The notes under the pieces were generated by a model. It saw only the letters and a list, made by a program, of their open reading frames with translations, did not search any database and was not told where the DNA came from. A DNA stretch of 64,000 bases, taken from NCBI GenBank assembly GCA_044229535.1, contig JBGASU010000001.1, positions 930,001-994,000 of the forward strand, in the 5' to 3' direction. Positions 43,145 through 51,877 of this stretch are shown piece after piece (position 1 is the first letter of the stretch; every line of letters starts with the position of its first letter). A program made the translations under genes and the position numbers. Source of the stretch: CAZLFQ01 sp044229535. GTDB lineage: Bacteria; Pseudomonadota; Alphaproteobacteria; Rickettsiales; Midichloriaceae.

Positions 43145-43184
43145 TGGGGTGTTTCTAATTAAAGATTAGGAATGGATTGTAGTA

Positions 43185-43198
43185 TTGTGACATCACAA
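43185..43198. promoter_or_regulatory. Inverted repeat upstream of ppsR, possible operator
   Basis: TTGTGA and TCACAA are exact inverted copies separated by 2 bases, 41-54 bases before the ppsR start. The half-sites resemble those of CRP/FNR regulators but the 2-base spacing is tighter than the usual 4-6, so the binding protein is unknown. Confidence 0.4.
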
Positions 43199-43206
43199 AC
43201 TTTTAC

Positions 43207-43236
43207 TGGATTGCCACGCTACGCTCGTAATGACGA
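43207..43236. repeat. REP-like palindromic element
   Basis: The plus strand reads TGGATTGCCACGCTACGCTC followed by GTAATGACGA. The reverse complement begins TCGTCATTACGAGCG and ends GTGGCAATCCA. This is the widespread bacterial CGTCATTGCGAGC...GCAATCCA repeat type, common in Rickettsia-like genomes. It sits between ppsR and the porin terminator. No second copy was seen in the window. Confidence 0.6.
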
Positions 43237-43251
43237 ATATGGAACGCAGCC

Positions 43252-43282
43252 AAAAAAAAGGTGGGAGCAAGCCCCCACCTTT
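43252..43282 (-). terminator. Rho-independent terminator of the porin gene
   Basis: AAAGGTGGG and CCCACCTTT (plus-strand 43257-43265 and 43274-43282) form a 9-bp GC-rich stem with an 8-base loop, followed on the minus strand by eight T. It lies 20 bases after the porin stop. Confidence 0.93.
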
Positions 43283-43302
43283 AGAATCAACTTACATTCA
43301 AA

Positions 43303-44574
43303 TTAGAATGATAGTTGTGTACCAGCTAAGAACACTGTACCATCGTTCTTTCTGTTATGACCAGAAGCTGTTGAATTTTTCTCGTTCATTTTGAACATAG
43401 AAACTTCAGCATATGGCATAAATCCTGGAGCCAATTTATAGTCTAAGCCTAAAGATAGATTTTTAAGCTCTTTTGCTTTTCCAAGATTTACAGCTGTTGT
43501 AGTTGTAGAGCTAGCAGCTGTTCCTGCTTTTTTGCTTTGCATGTATGTTAAGCTTGCGCCGAAAGCACCATGCTCATAAGAACCACCAACTGTCCAGTAA
43601 GAAGAGGTTTTTTTACCAGTTGTAGTTTTCAATACACCTGATTTACCCCAGTCACCATAAGAAGCTGCTAGTGTAAAGCCAGACATATTCATGCTAGCAC
43701 CAAGTTCCCATGCTCTTAAGTCATGTCTGTTACCAGCTGTTGTAGGAGCAGTTGCTGCATTTTTCGCATCACCAGCTTCACCTAGTAATGACGCTTTGAA
43801 GCCCATATTGCTCATTTTACCAGCATAGTGTAAACCACCACTGAACACATTTTTAAAGCCTAATGTATCGGTTTGGTTATTTGATTGTTTTTTAACAACG
43901 TGTGTAAGCTGCGCTGTACCATGTTGCTCGATATCTGGCATATATGTTAAACCAGCTTTGAAGCCCATATATGAAGGTGTCATATAGTTAACTTTTGCAG
44001 AGTTAGCTTCAGCTCTTGTGTCATAATCAGACGGAAGAGCAGGAGTAACTATGAAGTTTTGCTGGATAGCTCTTGAAGCAGTTGTAGCTGGAGTAACTGT
44101 TCCTGGAACGATGAATGGGTTAACCCAATATTTCCAATCACCAGCAACACCGCCTGTAGCGCGAGCAATACTAGCTGCTGAAACGCTCATAGCATTTACA
44201 ACACCTGTTGTACTACCAGCTTCTAAACGACCGAACATGCTTTCAACATATGCAGATGTTTTTCTAGCATTGCTGTTGAAGTTTGATTCGTTGATTTTGT
44301 CAGCAGATGTATCTGCAGCCATTTCGATTAGACCACCATATTTCAAACCGTTTCCAGCTTTACCGTCAGCTTTAACGTGGATATGTGTATCGTTCACGAT
44401 AGCGAAATTATGTGTTTTGTTACCGCTTGAATCTGTGTCAAAACCTGATTTTTGATTTCTAACACCTAATTGTGTGTCAAGTGATCCACCTAGAGTTACT
44501 GTTGGGCCAGAATGCGCGAACGCAGAGCTAGCAAAAGCAGCAACTAGAGCAGATGTTAATAATAATTTTTTCAT
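43303..44574 (-). CDS. Gram-negative general porin
   Basis: 423 aa. A signal peptide (KKLLLTSALVAAFASSAFA, cleavage after AFA) precedes a barrel of alternating residues beginning VTLGGSLDTQLGVRNQ, with family-typical YVESMFGRLEAGST, VNYMTPSYMGFKAGLTY and LSLGLDYKLAPGFMPYAEVS, and the C-terminal LAGTQLSF with Phe last, the BAM signal. This is the 16-strand porin layout of proteobacteria. Loops are rich in Thr, Ala and Ser, suggesting surface variability. It follows argD/dapC but has a long leader of its own with a hairpin, and ends in a strong terminator, so it is probably an abundant, separately transcribed protein. Confidence 0.9.
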   Translation of the reverse strand: MKKLLLTSALVAAFASSAFAHSGPTVTLGGSLDTQLGVRNQKSGFDTDSSGNKTHNFAIVNDTHIHVKADGKAGNGLKYGGLIEMAADTSADKINESNFNSNARKTSAYVESMFGRLEAGSTTGVVNAMSVSAASIARATGGVAGDWKYWVNPFIVPGTVTPATTASRAIQQNFIVTPALPSDYDTRAEANSAKVNYMTPSYMGFKAGLTYMPDIEQHGTAQLTHVVKKQSNNQTDTLGFKNVFSGGLHYAGKMSNMGFKASLLGEAGDAKNAATAPTTAGNRHDLRAWELGASMNMSGFTLAASYGDWGKSGVLKTTTGKKTSSYWTVGGSYEHGAFGASLTYMQSKKAGTAASSTTTTAVNLGKAKELKNLSLGLDYKLAPGFMPYAEVSMFKMNEKNSTASGHNRKNDGTVFLAGTQLSF

Positions 44575-44606
44575 TGCTTATCTCTAATTAAGTTAAATAA
44601 AAAGCA

Positions 44607-44623
44607 TGTAGCTTTTTGCTACA
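44607..44623 (-). promoter_or_regulatory. 5'-leader hairpin of the porin mRNA
   Basis: TGTAGC and GCTACA (44607-44612, 44618-44623) form a perfect 6-bp stem with an A5 loop on the minus-strand transcript, about 33 bases before the porin ATG. It may stabilise the mRNA or control ribosome access; there is no U-run, so it is not a terminator. Confidence 0.45.
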
Positions 44624-44723
44624 ATTACCCTTGAGTAAAACACCCATACAGATAACTATCACCTTATATTTTATAAAATTGAGGATTTTTTATAACGCTG
44701 TTGTATAAAAACAACAAAGGCGC

Positions 44724-45974
44724 TTATTCCTTTTTCAGACCAGTCTTGCGAATGACAGATTTTACCATGTTTTTGACCTTATGACTCACCTTTTTAGAGG
44801 TGCTGCCCAAGTCTTCAAAAGCTTTATTAAAACACTCCATCGCCTCATCAACATGCTGATTGTTAATTATTAACGGCGGGGTTAAACGCATTACATTCCC
44901 CGAGGCTGGAATTGATAAAATAAGGTTGTCGCGACAAAGAATTGTAAAATAATCCACGTCTACATCTTTCCTCAACTTGATGCCTAGCATTAAGCCCTTA
45001 CCAGTAATATCCTCTATATATTGAGGATATTTGTTTGCGAGGGTATCTAGCTGCTCTTTAAGATATTTTGATACTTCGCGAACCCCGTCCAAGAAACTTT
45101 TTTCCAGTAATACGTCTAAAACTACGCTACCCACTGCAATTGCCATTGGGTTACCACCAAATGTAGAGCCGTGCGAGCCAGACTTCATAGCTCTACCAAC
45201 TTCTTCAGTTGCAAGGCATGCTGAAACTGGATAACCAGAGCCTAAGCCTTTGCCGAGCGCGACTAAATCTGGCTTGATGCCATAGGTTGCGTATGCAAAC
45301 AAGTCCCCAGTTCTGCCCATGCCAGATTGCACTTCATCAATCATGAGTAAGATACCTTCTTTATCGCATATAGCTCTTAACTCTTTCACATACTCATCTG
45401 AAAGTGGGCGCATACCACCCTCGCCTTGAATCAGCTCAATCATTACCCCAGCGGTATCCTTAGTAATTGCCTTCTTCAAAGCTTCAATATCATTAAATGG
45501 TACGCGCACAAAACCCTGTACTGCTGGCTCGAACCCTTTTATCTTCTCTGCACTACCCGCAGTAGCACAAGCTAGAGTTCTTCCATGGAAAGCTCCTTCA
45601 AGGGTAATGATGTGATATCTGTTTAACTGGCCTTTTTCATTAAAATAGCGTCTAGCCATTTTAATCATACACTCTACAGCCTCTGCGCCTGAGTTGGCCA
45701 TGAACATAGTATCTGCAAATGAATTATCTATAAGTCTTTTGCAATACTCATACATACCAGGGATTTTATAGCGATTTGACAGATGCCATAATTTTTTAGA
45801 TTGTATTTGAATAGCTTCAACCATTTTAGGGTGACAGTGACCCAATGCTAACGCTGCATAGCCAGATGCAAAATCCAAGTATTTCTTCCCATCAGTTGTA
45901 TATAGATACACACCTTCACCGTGGGAAAAATCTAAGTCAGCTCTTTCGTATAATGGAAGAATTGGAGAAATCAT
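44724..45974 (-). CDS. argD: Acetylornithine / succinyldiaminopimelate aminotransferase
   Basis: 416 aa PLP enzyme. GVYLYTTDGKKYLDFASGYA, ANSGAEAVECMIKMARRY, TLEGAFHGRTLA, LMIDEVQSGMGRTG and the PLP lysine in LVALGKGLGSGYPVSA are class III aminotransferase motifs; STFGGNPMA closes the site. ArgD enzymes also act as DapC. Because dapE and dapD lie directly upstream on the same strand, the diaminopimelate role is the likely one here. The C-terminus carries an unusual Lys-rich tail of about 25 residues (STSKKVSHKVKNMVKS). Confidence 0.88.
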   Translation of the reverse strand: MISPILPLYERADLDFSHGEGVYLYTTDGKKYLDFASGYAALALGHCHPKMVEAIQIQSKKLWHLSNRYKIPGMYEYCKRLIDNSFADTMFMANSGAEAVECMIKMARRYFNEKGQLNRYHIITLEGAFHGRTLACATAGSAEKIKGFEPAVQGFVRVPFNDIEALKKAITKDTAGVMIELIQGEGGMRPLSDEYVKELRAICDKEGILLMIDEVQSGMGRTGDLFAYATYGIKPDLVALGKGLGSGYPVSACLATEEVGRAMKSGSHGSTFGGNPMAIAVGSVVLDVLLEKSFLDGVREVSKYLKEQLDTLANKYPQYIEDITGKGLMLGIKLRKDVDVDYFTILCRDNLILSIPASGNVMRLTPPLIINNQHVDEAMECFNKAFEDLGSTSKKVSHKVKNMVKSVIRKTGLKKE

Positions 45975-45981
45975 AACAGCC

Positions 45982-47121
45982 CTATTTAAAATACTTATAC
46001 AGTAACTTATAATATATCTCTGTTAGGTTCTCTAGGTCAACTACACTAATATGCTCATCAACTTTATGGGCGGTTTTATTTATCAAACCAAATTCCACTA
46101 CTGGACAATAGTCTTTTATGAATCTTGCATCTGAAGTCCCACCAGTTGTGCTCAACTCCGCTTTTTTGCCAAATTTTTCTTCAATAACTGCGTTTAAAGC
46201 TTCCGATAGTTTACCAGCTTTAGTTACAAAAGCTTCAGCACCAATATCTGCAGTAAGGTTAAATTTATTACCAGCACTTTTGATGACAACATCATGAATA
46301 ATTTTTTCAATTTCTTTGGCAGTATGGATATCATTAAACCTAATATTAAAAGTAGCCTTAGCACGAGCTGGGATAACATTAGTTGCAGCATTCCCAACAT
46401 CAATATTCACCACTTCTAAATTAGAAGGTTGGAAATGATCATTGCCCTTATCCAGAACTAAATTGTTTAAGTCATGTAAAACATTTACTAATTTACGGAT
46501 TGGGTTATCTGCCTGATGCGGATATGCAACATGCCCTTGTATGCCTTCAATTTCCAAGTCGAATGTGACAGATCCACGCCTACCGATTTTGATCATTTCT
46601 CCAAGTGCACTCGGGTTGGTTGGCTCACCTACGATACACGAATCAAGCTTTTCGCCATTTTCTTCCATCCACTTTAGAACTTTCTTAGTGCCGTTAATGG
46701 CTTTTGCTTCTTCATCACCTGTAATCAAAAAGCTGACGCTCCCAGAAAATTTTTCAGATTTAACAAATTGCTCTGCTGCGGCAACAAATGCTGCAACGCC
46801 GCCTTTCATATCTACCGCGCCACGACCAATTAGCATACCATCTCTAATCTCTCCAGCAAACGGATCTACAGACCAATCCTTTTCGTTTCCAACAGGCACA
46901 ACGTCCGTATGTCCTGCAAAACAAAAATTTGGTTGCGTATCGCCATAACGCGCATAAAGGTTTTTAACTGGGTATGAACCGCCGCCTTCGAAATCAAGGA
47001 CAGTACATTTAAACCCCAACTTCTCTAAGTAGTTTTTTAGGTAATCAATCGCACCGTCATCAGCAGGCGTGACGCTTTTTTTTCTAATTAGTTCTTGTGA
47101 AATTTTTACAACATTACTCAT
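45982..47121 (-). CDS. dapE: Succinyl-diaminopimelate desuccinylase
   Basis: 379 aa M20-family zinc enzyme, releasing LL-diaminopimelate and succinate. FAGHTDVVPVG holds the first zinc ligand, GRGAVDMKGGVAAF the bridging Asp, TGDEEAKAINGT the catalytic Glu, and FGLINKTAHKVDEHI the last His. The dimerisation domain (HVAYPHQADNPI) is present. Its start overlaps the dapD stop (ATGA). Confidence 0.95.
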   Translation of the reverse strand: MSNVVKISQELIRKKSVTPADDGAIDYLKNYLEKLGFKCTVLDFEGGGSYPVKNLYARYGDTQPNFCFAGHTDVVPVGNEKDWSVDPFAGEIRDGMLIGRGAVDMKGGVAAFVAAAEQFVKSEKFSGSVSFLITGDEEAKAINGTKKVLKWMEENGEKLDSCIVGEPTNPSALGEMIKIGRRGSVTFDLEIEGIQGHVAYPHQADNPIRKLVNVLHDLNNLVLDKGNDHFQPSNLEVVNIDVGNAATNVIPARAKATFNIRFNDIHTAKEIEKIIHDVVIKSAGNKFNLTADIGAEAFVTKAGKLSEALNAVIEEKFGKKAELSTTGGTSDARFIKDYCPVVEFGLINKTAHKVDEHISVVDLENLTEIYYKLLYKYFK

Positions 47122-47909
47122 GCGGCTCTCAATAATTCATTAATCCCTGTTTTTTCACGAGTTTTGGCATCTACTTGTTTAACTATAATAGCTGCATAAG
47201 TTTGTGTTTTTCCATCAGAACTTGGCATTGTGCCTGGAACTACCACCGAATATGCTGGAACTCTACCAAAAAAAGTCTCGCCTGTTTGTCTATTGTATAT
47301 ACGAGTTGATGCGCCAATATACACACCCATAGAAAGCACCGCGCCTTCTTCAACCACAACCCCTTCGGCTATCTCGCTTCTTGCCCCGATAAACACGTTA
47401 TCTTCAATAATCACAGGATTAGCTTGTATTGGCTCAAGAACTCCACCAATGCCAACGCCTCCTGATATATGGCAGTTTTTCCCAATTTGCGCACAGCTTC
47501 CTACCGTTGCCCAAGTGTCAATTAAAGTGCCGCTATCTATATATGCACCAACGTTCACGAATGATGGCATCAATATCACTTTAGGCGCGATATACGCAGA
47601 CTGGCGAACAACAGCACTAGGTACAACTCTAAAACCAGCAGACGCAAACTCTTCTTTTGTATACTGAGAAAATTTCAAAGGGATTTTGTCATAACTTTTA
47701 TGCACCGCTCCAACAACTTCATTATCATGTGTTAGAAAATAAAGAAGAATGGCTTTTTTAATCCACTCATTTGTCTTCCATTTCCCATCCACTTTTTCTG
47801 CGACACGAATCTCTCCCCTGTCCAATTTTGCAAACACATCTTCAAAAAGCTTTGTATGATCTTTTAAATTTGCCCTAGTTTCCCACAACCTATTTATCTG
47901 TTCTTGCAT
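47118..47909 (-). CDS. dapD: Tetrahydrodipicolinate N-succinyltransferase
   Basis: 263 aa left-handed beta-helix enzyme that makes N-succinyl-2-amino-6-ketopimelate. Hexapeptide-repeat stretches such as VGAYIDSGTLIDTWATVGSC, IGKNCHISGGVGIGGV and NVFIGARSEIAEGVVVEEGA are clear, followed by the usual C-terminal VVPGTMPSSDGK. It heads the dapD-dapE-argD unit, so the cell makes its own DAP for peptidoglycan and perhaps lysine. Confidence 0.96.
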   Translation of the reverse strand: MQEQINRLWETRANLKDHTKLFEDVFAKLDRGEIRVAEKVDGKWKTNEWIKKAILLYFLTHDNEVVGAVHKSYDKIPLKFSQYTKEEFASAGFRVVPSAVVRQSAYIAPKVILMPSFVNVGAYIDSGTLIDTWATVGSCAQIGKNCHISGGVGIGGVLEPIQANPVIIEDNVFIGARSEIAEGVVVEEGAVLSMGVYIGASTRIYNRQTGETFFGRVPAYSVVVPGTMPSSDGKTQTYAAIIVKQVDAKTREKTGINELLRAA

Positions 47910-47966
47910 TTCAGTATCCTTCGTTTAGATTTACATGTAATCATACTAAAAAATTGATAATATTCC

Positions 47967-48779
47967 ATGATCATTATTTGCGAGAAATGTTCGACCAAGT
48001 TCAATGTGCCAGATAGCGCAATCGGTGCTAATGGTCGCCAAGTAAAATGCTCAAGCTGTGCTCATACTTGGCTTGTAAAACCAGAAGAAAAGACCATAGC
48101 TTTGCCATTGAACACTTCAGATCCTGAAACTTTGGAAACCACACCAGCACCTGAAGTTAAAGTAGAATCTATAACTATACCTGTAAAAGCGCACCAAGAA
48201 CCAACTATAGAAGCCGAATCGGCACCACGAATTGAAATCAAAGCATCTGGCAAAAGATTTACTATGCCTTCTTTGCCAATTTATCAAAGACCTATTTTCT
48301 ACATAGGCTCTATTTTGGCTGCTTGCCTAGCTTTTATTAGCTTCATTAGTTTATCAGTCTTATTCCACAAAGAATTCTTAGTAACCAAAATACCAACGCT
48401 CCAACAAGGTTTCAACCTAATTGGAATGTATGACACATCAGGACTGAAACTCGAACTTATAGATTGTAAAATTAGTGAGATTCAATCTTCTAAATCTGAT
48501 GATAATTCAATTGAAGTAGAAGTATCTGTTTCAATTTTAAATACTAGTGAAGTAGATAAAAAACTTGGCGATGTCCGCTTCTCTGTTTACGACATTGAAC
48601 GCAATTATGTTGGGGAACTCATAATGAAATTAGATCAAACCATTCCAGCACAGCAAAATACTAAAATTGAAGGCAGGTTGAACCGAGTACCAAAAGACTC
48701 TTATTATGTAGCGGTTGATATAGGAAATAAAGTCGAGTTTAAAATTAACAACCCAGATTTAATGCATAAAATTGGATGA
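47967..48779 (+). CDS. MJ0042-type zinc-ribbon membrane protein (DUF3426-like)
   Basis: 270 aa. Residues 1-35 are a zinc ribbon with Cys5, Cys8, Cys28 and Cys31 (ICEKCSTKF and VKCSSCAHTW), the MJ0042/zf-Zn-ribbon pattern common in alphaproteobacteria. A Pro- and Glu-rich linker, one membrane segment (about 110-133) and a beta-rich C-terminal domain (VEVSVSILNTSEVDKKLGDV) follow. The ribbon would face the cytosol. Function unknown. Its stop overlaps folK (ATGA). Confidence 0.8.
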   Translation: MIIICEKCSTKFNVPDSAIGANGRQVKCSSCAHTWLVKPEEKTIALPLNTSDPETLETTPAPEVKVESITIPVKAHQEPTIEAESAPRIEIKASGKRFTMPSLPIYQRPIFYIGSILAACLAFISFISLSVLFHKEFLVTKIPTLQQGFNLIGMYDTSGLKLELIDCKISEIQSSKSDDNSIEVEVSVSILNTSEVDKKLGDVRFSVYDIERNYVGELIMKLDQTIPAQQNTKIEGRLNRVPKDSYYVAVDIGNKVEFKINNPDLMHKIG

Positions 48780-49234
48780 TAGAAGTATTCTTAGCATTAG
48801 GAAGCAATCTGGGTGATAGGAAACAAAATATAACGGACGCACTCAACTCCTTAGATTTCATAACAAATAAAGTGATATCATCTTTCTATGAATATCCAGC
48901 ATTGCTACCTGAACAACCTGACGATTCTTGGGATATTCCTTTTATAAACGCAGTTATGAAAGGAACGACAGATCTAGAACCTTTGGCGCTATTTACAAGA
49001 ATAAAAGAGATAGAAAAAAATATGGGAAGACCTAATAATTCTCCTAAATGGTCTCCAAGAATTATTGATATAGATATAATTTTTTACGGAGATATCATAA
49101 TTAATAATCCACTTCTTACTATCCCTCACCCAGAAATGTATAAAAGGAAATTTGTTTTAGAGCCACTTACCGAAATTGCACCAAACTTCATACACCCAAC
49201 ACTTAATAAACCTATAAAAGATCTAATTAGCTAA
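48776..49234 (+). CDS. folK: 2-amino-4-hydroxy-6-hydroxymethyldihydropteridine diphosphokinase
   Basis: 152 aa. HPPK transfers pyrophosphate from ATP to the pterin in folate synthesis. FLALGSNLGDRKQNI begins the fold; KEIEKNMGRP and the signature WSPRIIDIDIIFYGD carry the magnesium-binding Asp pair; IPHPEMYKRKFVLEPLTEIAP closes it. folP and folB are not beside it. The end overlaps the convergent SbtA-like gene by 12 bases. Confidence 0.95.
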   Translation: MIEVFLALGSNLGDRKQNITDALNSLDFITNKVISSFYEYPALLPEQPDDSWDIPFINAVMKGTTDLEPLALFTRIKEIEKNMGRPNNSPKWSPRIIDIDIIFYGDIIINNPLLTIPHPEMYKRKFVLEPLTEIAPNFIHPTLNKPIKDLIS

Positions 49235-50209
49235 TAACTTCTCACATATAGAAAAATATAACGGTATACCAAGCACTATATTAAACGGGAAAGTTATCGC
49301 CAAAGATAATGGCAAATAAATCGCTGTTTTTGCCTCTGGTAATGCCAACCTCATCGCCGCTGGAACTGCTATATACGAAGCACTAGCTAACAACACAGTA
49401 AATAATAAACCAGTCCCTACACTTAATCCTAACAAATAGCTAAAGCATACCCCTATAGCACCGCCAATCATTGGCATGTAAATACCAAATATTAACAATT
49501 TAAATTCAAGTTTGGGCACATCATGCATTTGCTTTGATACAACTATACCCATATCGAGTAAAAACAATGTTAATATGCCGTAAAACGGTGTAATTAAAAA
49601 CCCTTCAAGCTGATCAAAACCTCTTTGTCCAGTCATCAACCCTATTAAAAAAGAGCCAAATAGAAGTAATATAGCACCATTTGTAAATATCTCCCTTGCA
49701 AGCTTACTGTTCACCTTTTTACCATGCTCCAAAGTTTTAGGAGCTGCACGATGCGCTATATAAAGACCTGATAAAATTGCTGGCGCTTCCATAAGCGCTA
49801 GTACCGCAACTATATATCCATCAAACTCTATAGACACTTTCTTCAAGAAAGTTGTTGCAGTTACAAAAGTAACCAAGCTTATAGAGCCATAGTGAGCAGA
49901 AATCGCAGCAGCTGTGACTTTATCAAGACGAGTTGTTTTGCATAATAAATAATACCCGACAAATGGCATAGTAAAACTCGCCAAAACACCTACAACAAGT
50001 AATGAGAAAATACTAAAGGAGAAATACGGTTCATTAGCAATAACAACTCCACCTTTAAACCCAATTGACATCATTAAGTATATAGACAAATATCTACTAA
50101 TACTTGTTGGTATATTCAAATCTGATTTGATAAATCCTGCAATAATTCCCATTATAAAAAAGAGAATGGGCGGGGAAATTAAGTTTGATGCTATTAAATC
50201 AAAGAACAT
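49223..50209 (-). CDS. SbtA-like sodium-dependent bicarbonate transporter family protein
   Basis: 328 aa with about ten membrane segments in two inverted halves. MSIGFKGGVVIA, SAHYGSISLVTFVTATTFL, ALMEAPAILSGLYIA and the second-half GILTLFLLDMGIVVSKQ with ASASYIAVPAAMRLALPEA match the SbtA family (DUF897). In cyanobacteria SbtA imports bicarbonate with sodium; in heterotrophs such as this one the substrate is not established. Bicarbonate supply for carboxylases is a reasonable guess. Confidence 0.8.
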   Translation of the reverse strand: MFFDLIASNLISPPILFFIMGIIAGFIKSDLNIPTSISRYLSIYLMMSIGFKGGVVIANEPYFSFSIFSLLVVGVLASFTMPFVGYYLLCKTTRLDKVTAAAISAHYGSISLVTFVTATTFLKKVSIEFDGYIVAVLALMEAPAILSGLYIAHRAAPKTLEHGKKVNSKLAREIFTNGAILLLFGSFLIGLMTGQRGFDQLEGFLITPFYGILTLFLLDMGIVVSKQMHDVPKLEFKLLIFGIYMPMIGGAIGVCFSYLLGLSVGTGLLFTVLLASASYIAVPAAMRLALPEAKTAIYLPLSLAITFPFNIVLGIPLYFSICEKLLAN

Positions 50210-50968
50210 TTATTTACTCAAAAACTTGTTAATTTCACCAGTGAACTCGTTGATCTTATCTTCGACATGAGATTTAATACCGTCTATATTCTGTGGTAGG
50301 TTTAATAAATCATTTATCATTGTTTGCACATTAGCCTTTGATATCGCTTTTGTAAGCTCCCTTAATACTTGATCAGAAGCACTTTCAACCGTTATACCAT
50401 TTGCGTCCTTACCAATATTTTGAATATATATATCTGGTAGTGTCAGTGTCTTCTCTGCAATTTTATCTAAAACAAAATTTACTTTAGCCTTATTAATAAA
50501 GAGCTTACTTATAACAACTTTTTTATTCTTTTGACCACCTTTTTTCGCGACTGCTTTATCTTCTGCAGCAGCAGTATTTCTTTGTGATGCTGTATTGTTT
50601 TTTAATGCTTGAATATTATTCCCATCAACCCCAAGTTCGTAGAATATATTTGGATTTTCTATGTTAATTGTATTAATGGTTATAACATCTTTAAAAACAT
50701 CTTTAATATCAAGTTGAGCGGACACACTACCAATCTCAATTGCATTATTATATTTAAATCCTTCAGGGTTTTTTATTTTAACATTCTTAAAAACAAACTT
50801 TCCTTCTAGAAGCTTCACACTAATTTTACCAACTGTTACAGGTACTCCTAGCGCTTTTAGACCGTATTTCTCAATTGCTTTTTCTGCTATAAAATCAAGG
50901 TATGTATATATGGTAACCAAAGATACAATTATTAATGCAAAAAAAGTTATAAGAAATTTCTTCATCAT
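50210..50968 (-). CDS. AsmA-like envelope protein
   Basis: 252 aa. A signal anchor (residues about 4-24, FLITFFALIIVSLVTIYTYL) is followed by IAEKAIEKYGLKALGVPVTV and VKIKNPEGFKYNNAIEIGSV, the N-terminal pattern of AsmA/DUF748 proteins, then a low-complexity Lys/Ala linker (about 130-150) and an amphipathic helical end. AsmA-like proteins sit in the periplasm and take part in lipid transport or outer-membrane assembly. It is much shorter than full AsmA. It lies between fliE and the SbtA-like gene. Confidence 0.65.
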   Translation of the reverse strand: MMKKFLITFFALIIVSLVTIYTYLDFIAEKAIEKYGLKALGVPVTVGKISVKLLEGKFVFKNVKIKNPEGFKYNNAIEIGSVSAQLDIKDVFKDVITINTINIENPNIFYELGVDGNNIQALKNNTASQRNTAAAEDKAVAKKGGQKNKKVVISKLFINKAKVNFVLDKIAEKTLTLPDIYIQNIGKDANGITVESASDQVLRELTKAISKANVQTMINDLLNLPQNIDGIKSHVEDKINEFTGEINKFLSK

Positions 50969-50993
50969 TCCCTCTATATAGTTAATCTAAAAT

Positions 50994-51413
50994 TTAAAGT
51001 GGCATTTTTAATATTTCTTGATAGGAATTTATAAACCTATCTCGTGCTGAAATCACAACTTGAAGAGCCATCTCAGACTCATTAACTGCTGCCATAACCT
51101 CAAGTAAATCACCAGCAGATCCTCCTCCCTCTTCGCCGTCTTCTGAGTTTGAGATTAGATTCTTTATTCTCTTATCGGCAATTTTAATTTTTTTAGTTTG
51201 CTCACGAGCAACTTCAGACAAAATCTCTGGAAAAAGCTTAGGCATTGATGGTTGCTTACCTATACTTACAACTTCTAGGTTGTCGCCCTGTCTCAGTACA
51301 TTCATGGTCTGTTCGGCAGCCTGCATCGACTCCTGAGGCTTCATTCCGCGACTTGCCTTCAGTACTTTGTTATAGGCTTCTATACCTTGTATGTTACTAA
51401 CTACTGATACCAT
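50994..51413 (-). CDS. fliE: Flagellar hook-basal body protein FliE
   Basis: 139 aa. FliE joins the MS ring to the proximal rod. The C-terminal half shows the family pattern SAGDLLEVMAAVNESEMALQ, VISARDRFINSYQEILKMPL. The N-terminal part is longer than usual, with a charged segment (REQTKKIKIADKRIKNLI) and an acidic Gly-rich hinge. No signal peptide, unlike the two genes before it. The start overlaps the flgC stop by one base. Confidence 0.9.
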   Translation of the reverse strand: MVSVVSNIQGIEAYNKVLKASRGMKPQESMQAAEQTMNVLRQGDNLEVVSIGKQPSMPKLFPEILSEVAREQTKKIKIADKRIKNLISNSEDGEEGGGSAGDLLEVMAAVNESEMALQVVISARDRFINSYQEILKMPL

Positions 51414-51877
51414 TATTTCAATGCCTCAATTAAACGTACTTGGTTTGATTTCGCAATCTCCAACGCACTCATATTAGCTTCATAAGTTCTCTGCGCTTCT
51501 TTCGCATCTACAGACTCGAGCGGCACTTGAATATTTGGATATTTAACATATCCATTTTCATCTGCAGCAGGATGCTGTGGCTCATATCTTAACTGAAAAT
51601 CTGATTTATCCCTAGTAATTTTATCAACCTTTACAACGTCCGCCTTAAGTCGTTGATCATACTCTGATTTAAAGACTGGAATTTTTCTACGGTAAGGCTC
51701 TTGATTAGGAGTTATGCCAGTTGAATTAGCATTAGCAATATTTTGTGAAATAATTTTTAAACGCTCACTTTGGGCTTTCATACCCTGAGCCGATACTCTT
51801 TGTGCAGCAGTTAAATCATCTACTGCCGACGCGGTCTGCATGAAAGAAAAAATAACAAATAAGAATCTAACTATCAT
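51413..51877 (-). CDS. flgC: Flagellar proximal rod protein FlgC with a signal peptide
   Basis: 154 aa. The rod-protein signature RLKIISQNIANANSTGITPN, QEPYRRKIPVF, DFQLRYEPQHPAADENGYVKYPN and the C-terminal AQRTYEANMSALEIAK are those of FlgC. Ahead of it stands IVRFLFVIFSFMQTASA, a short Sec signal peptide with an ASA cleavage site; removing it leaves a protein whose N-terminus coincides with that of ordinary FlgC. An internal Met13 (ATG at 51841) would drop most of the signal but has no ribosome-binding site, whereas 51877 overlaps the flgB stop as ATGA. FlgC normally has no cleavable signal and is exported by the flagellar type III system. Confidence 0.9.
   Translation of the reverse strand: MIVRFLFVIFSFMQTASAVDDLTAAQRVSAQGMKAQSERLKIISQNIANANSTGITPNQEPYRRKIPVFKSEYDQRLKADVVKVDKITRDKSDFQLRYEPQHPAADENGYVKYPNIQVPLESVDAKEAQRTYEANMSALEIAKSNQVRLIEALK

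Noticed and set aside
44699..44716. TGTTGT/ACAACA hairpin after argD as a terminator
   Set aside because: On the minus strand no U-run follows the 3' arm, so it is not a good rho-independent terminator.
47230..47667. 145-codon open frame on the plus strand
   Set aside because: It lies wholly antisense to dapD, has a composition expected of a shadow frame and no recognisable product. Similar antisense frames over dapE, ftsH, flhA, the porin and glpX were dismissed for the same reason.
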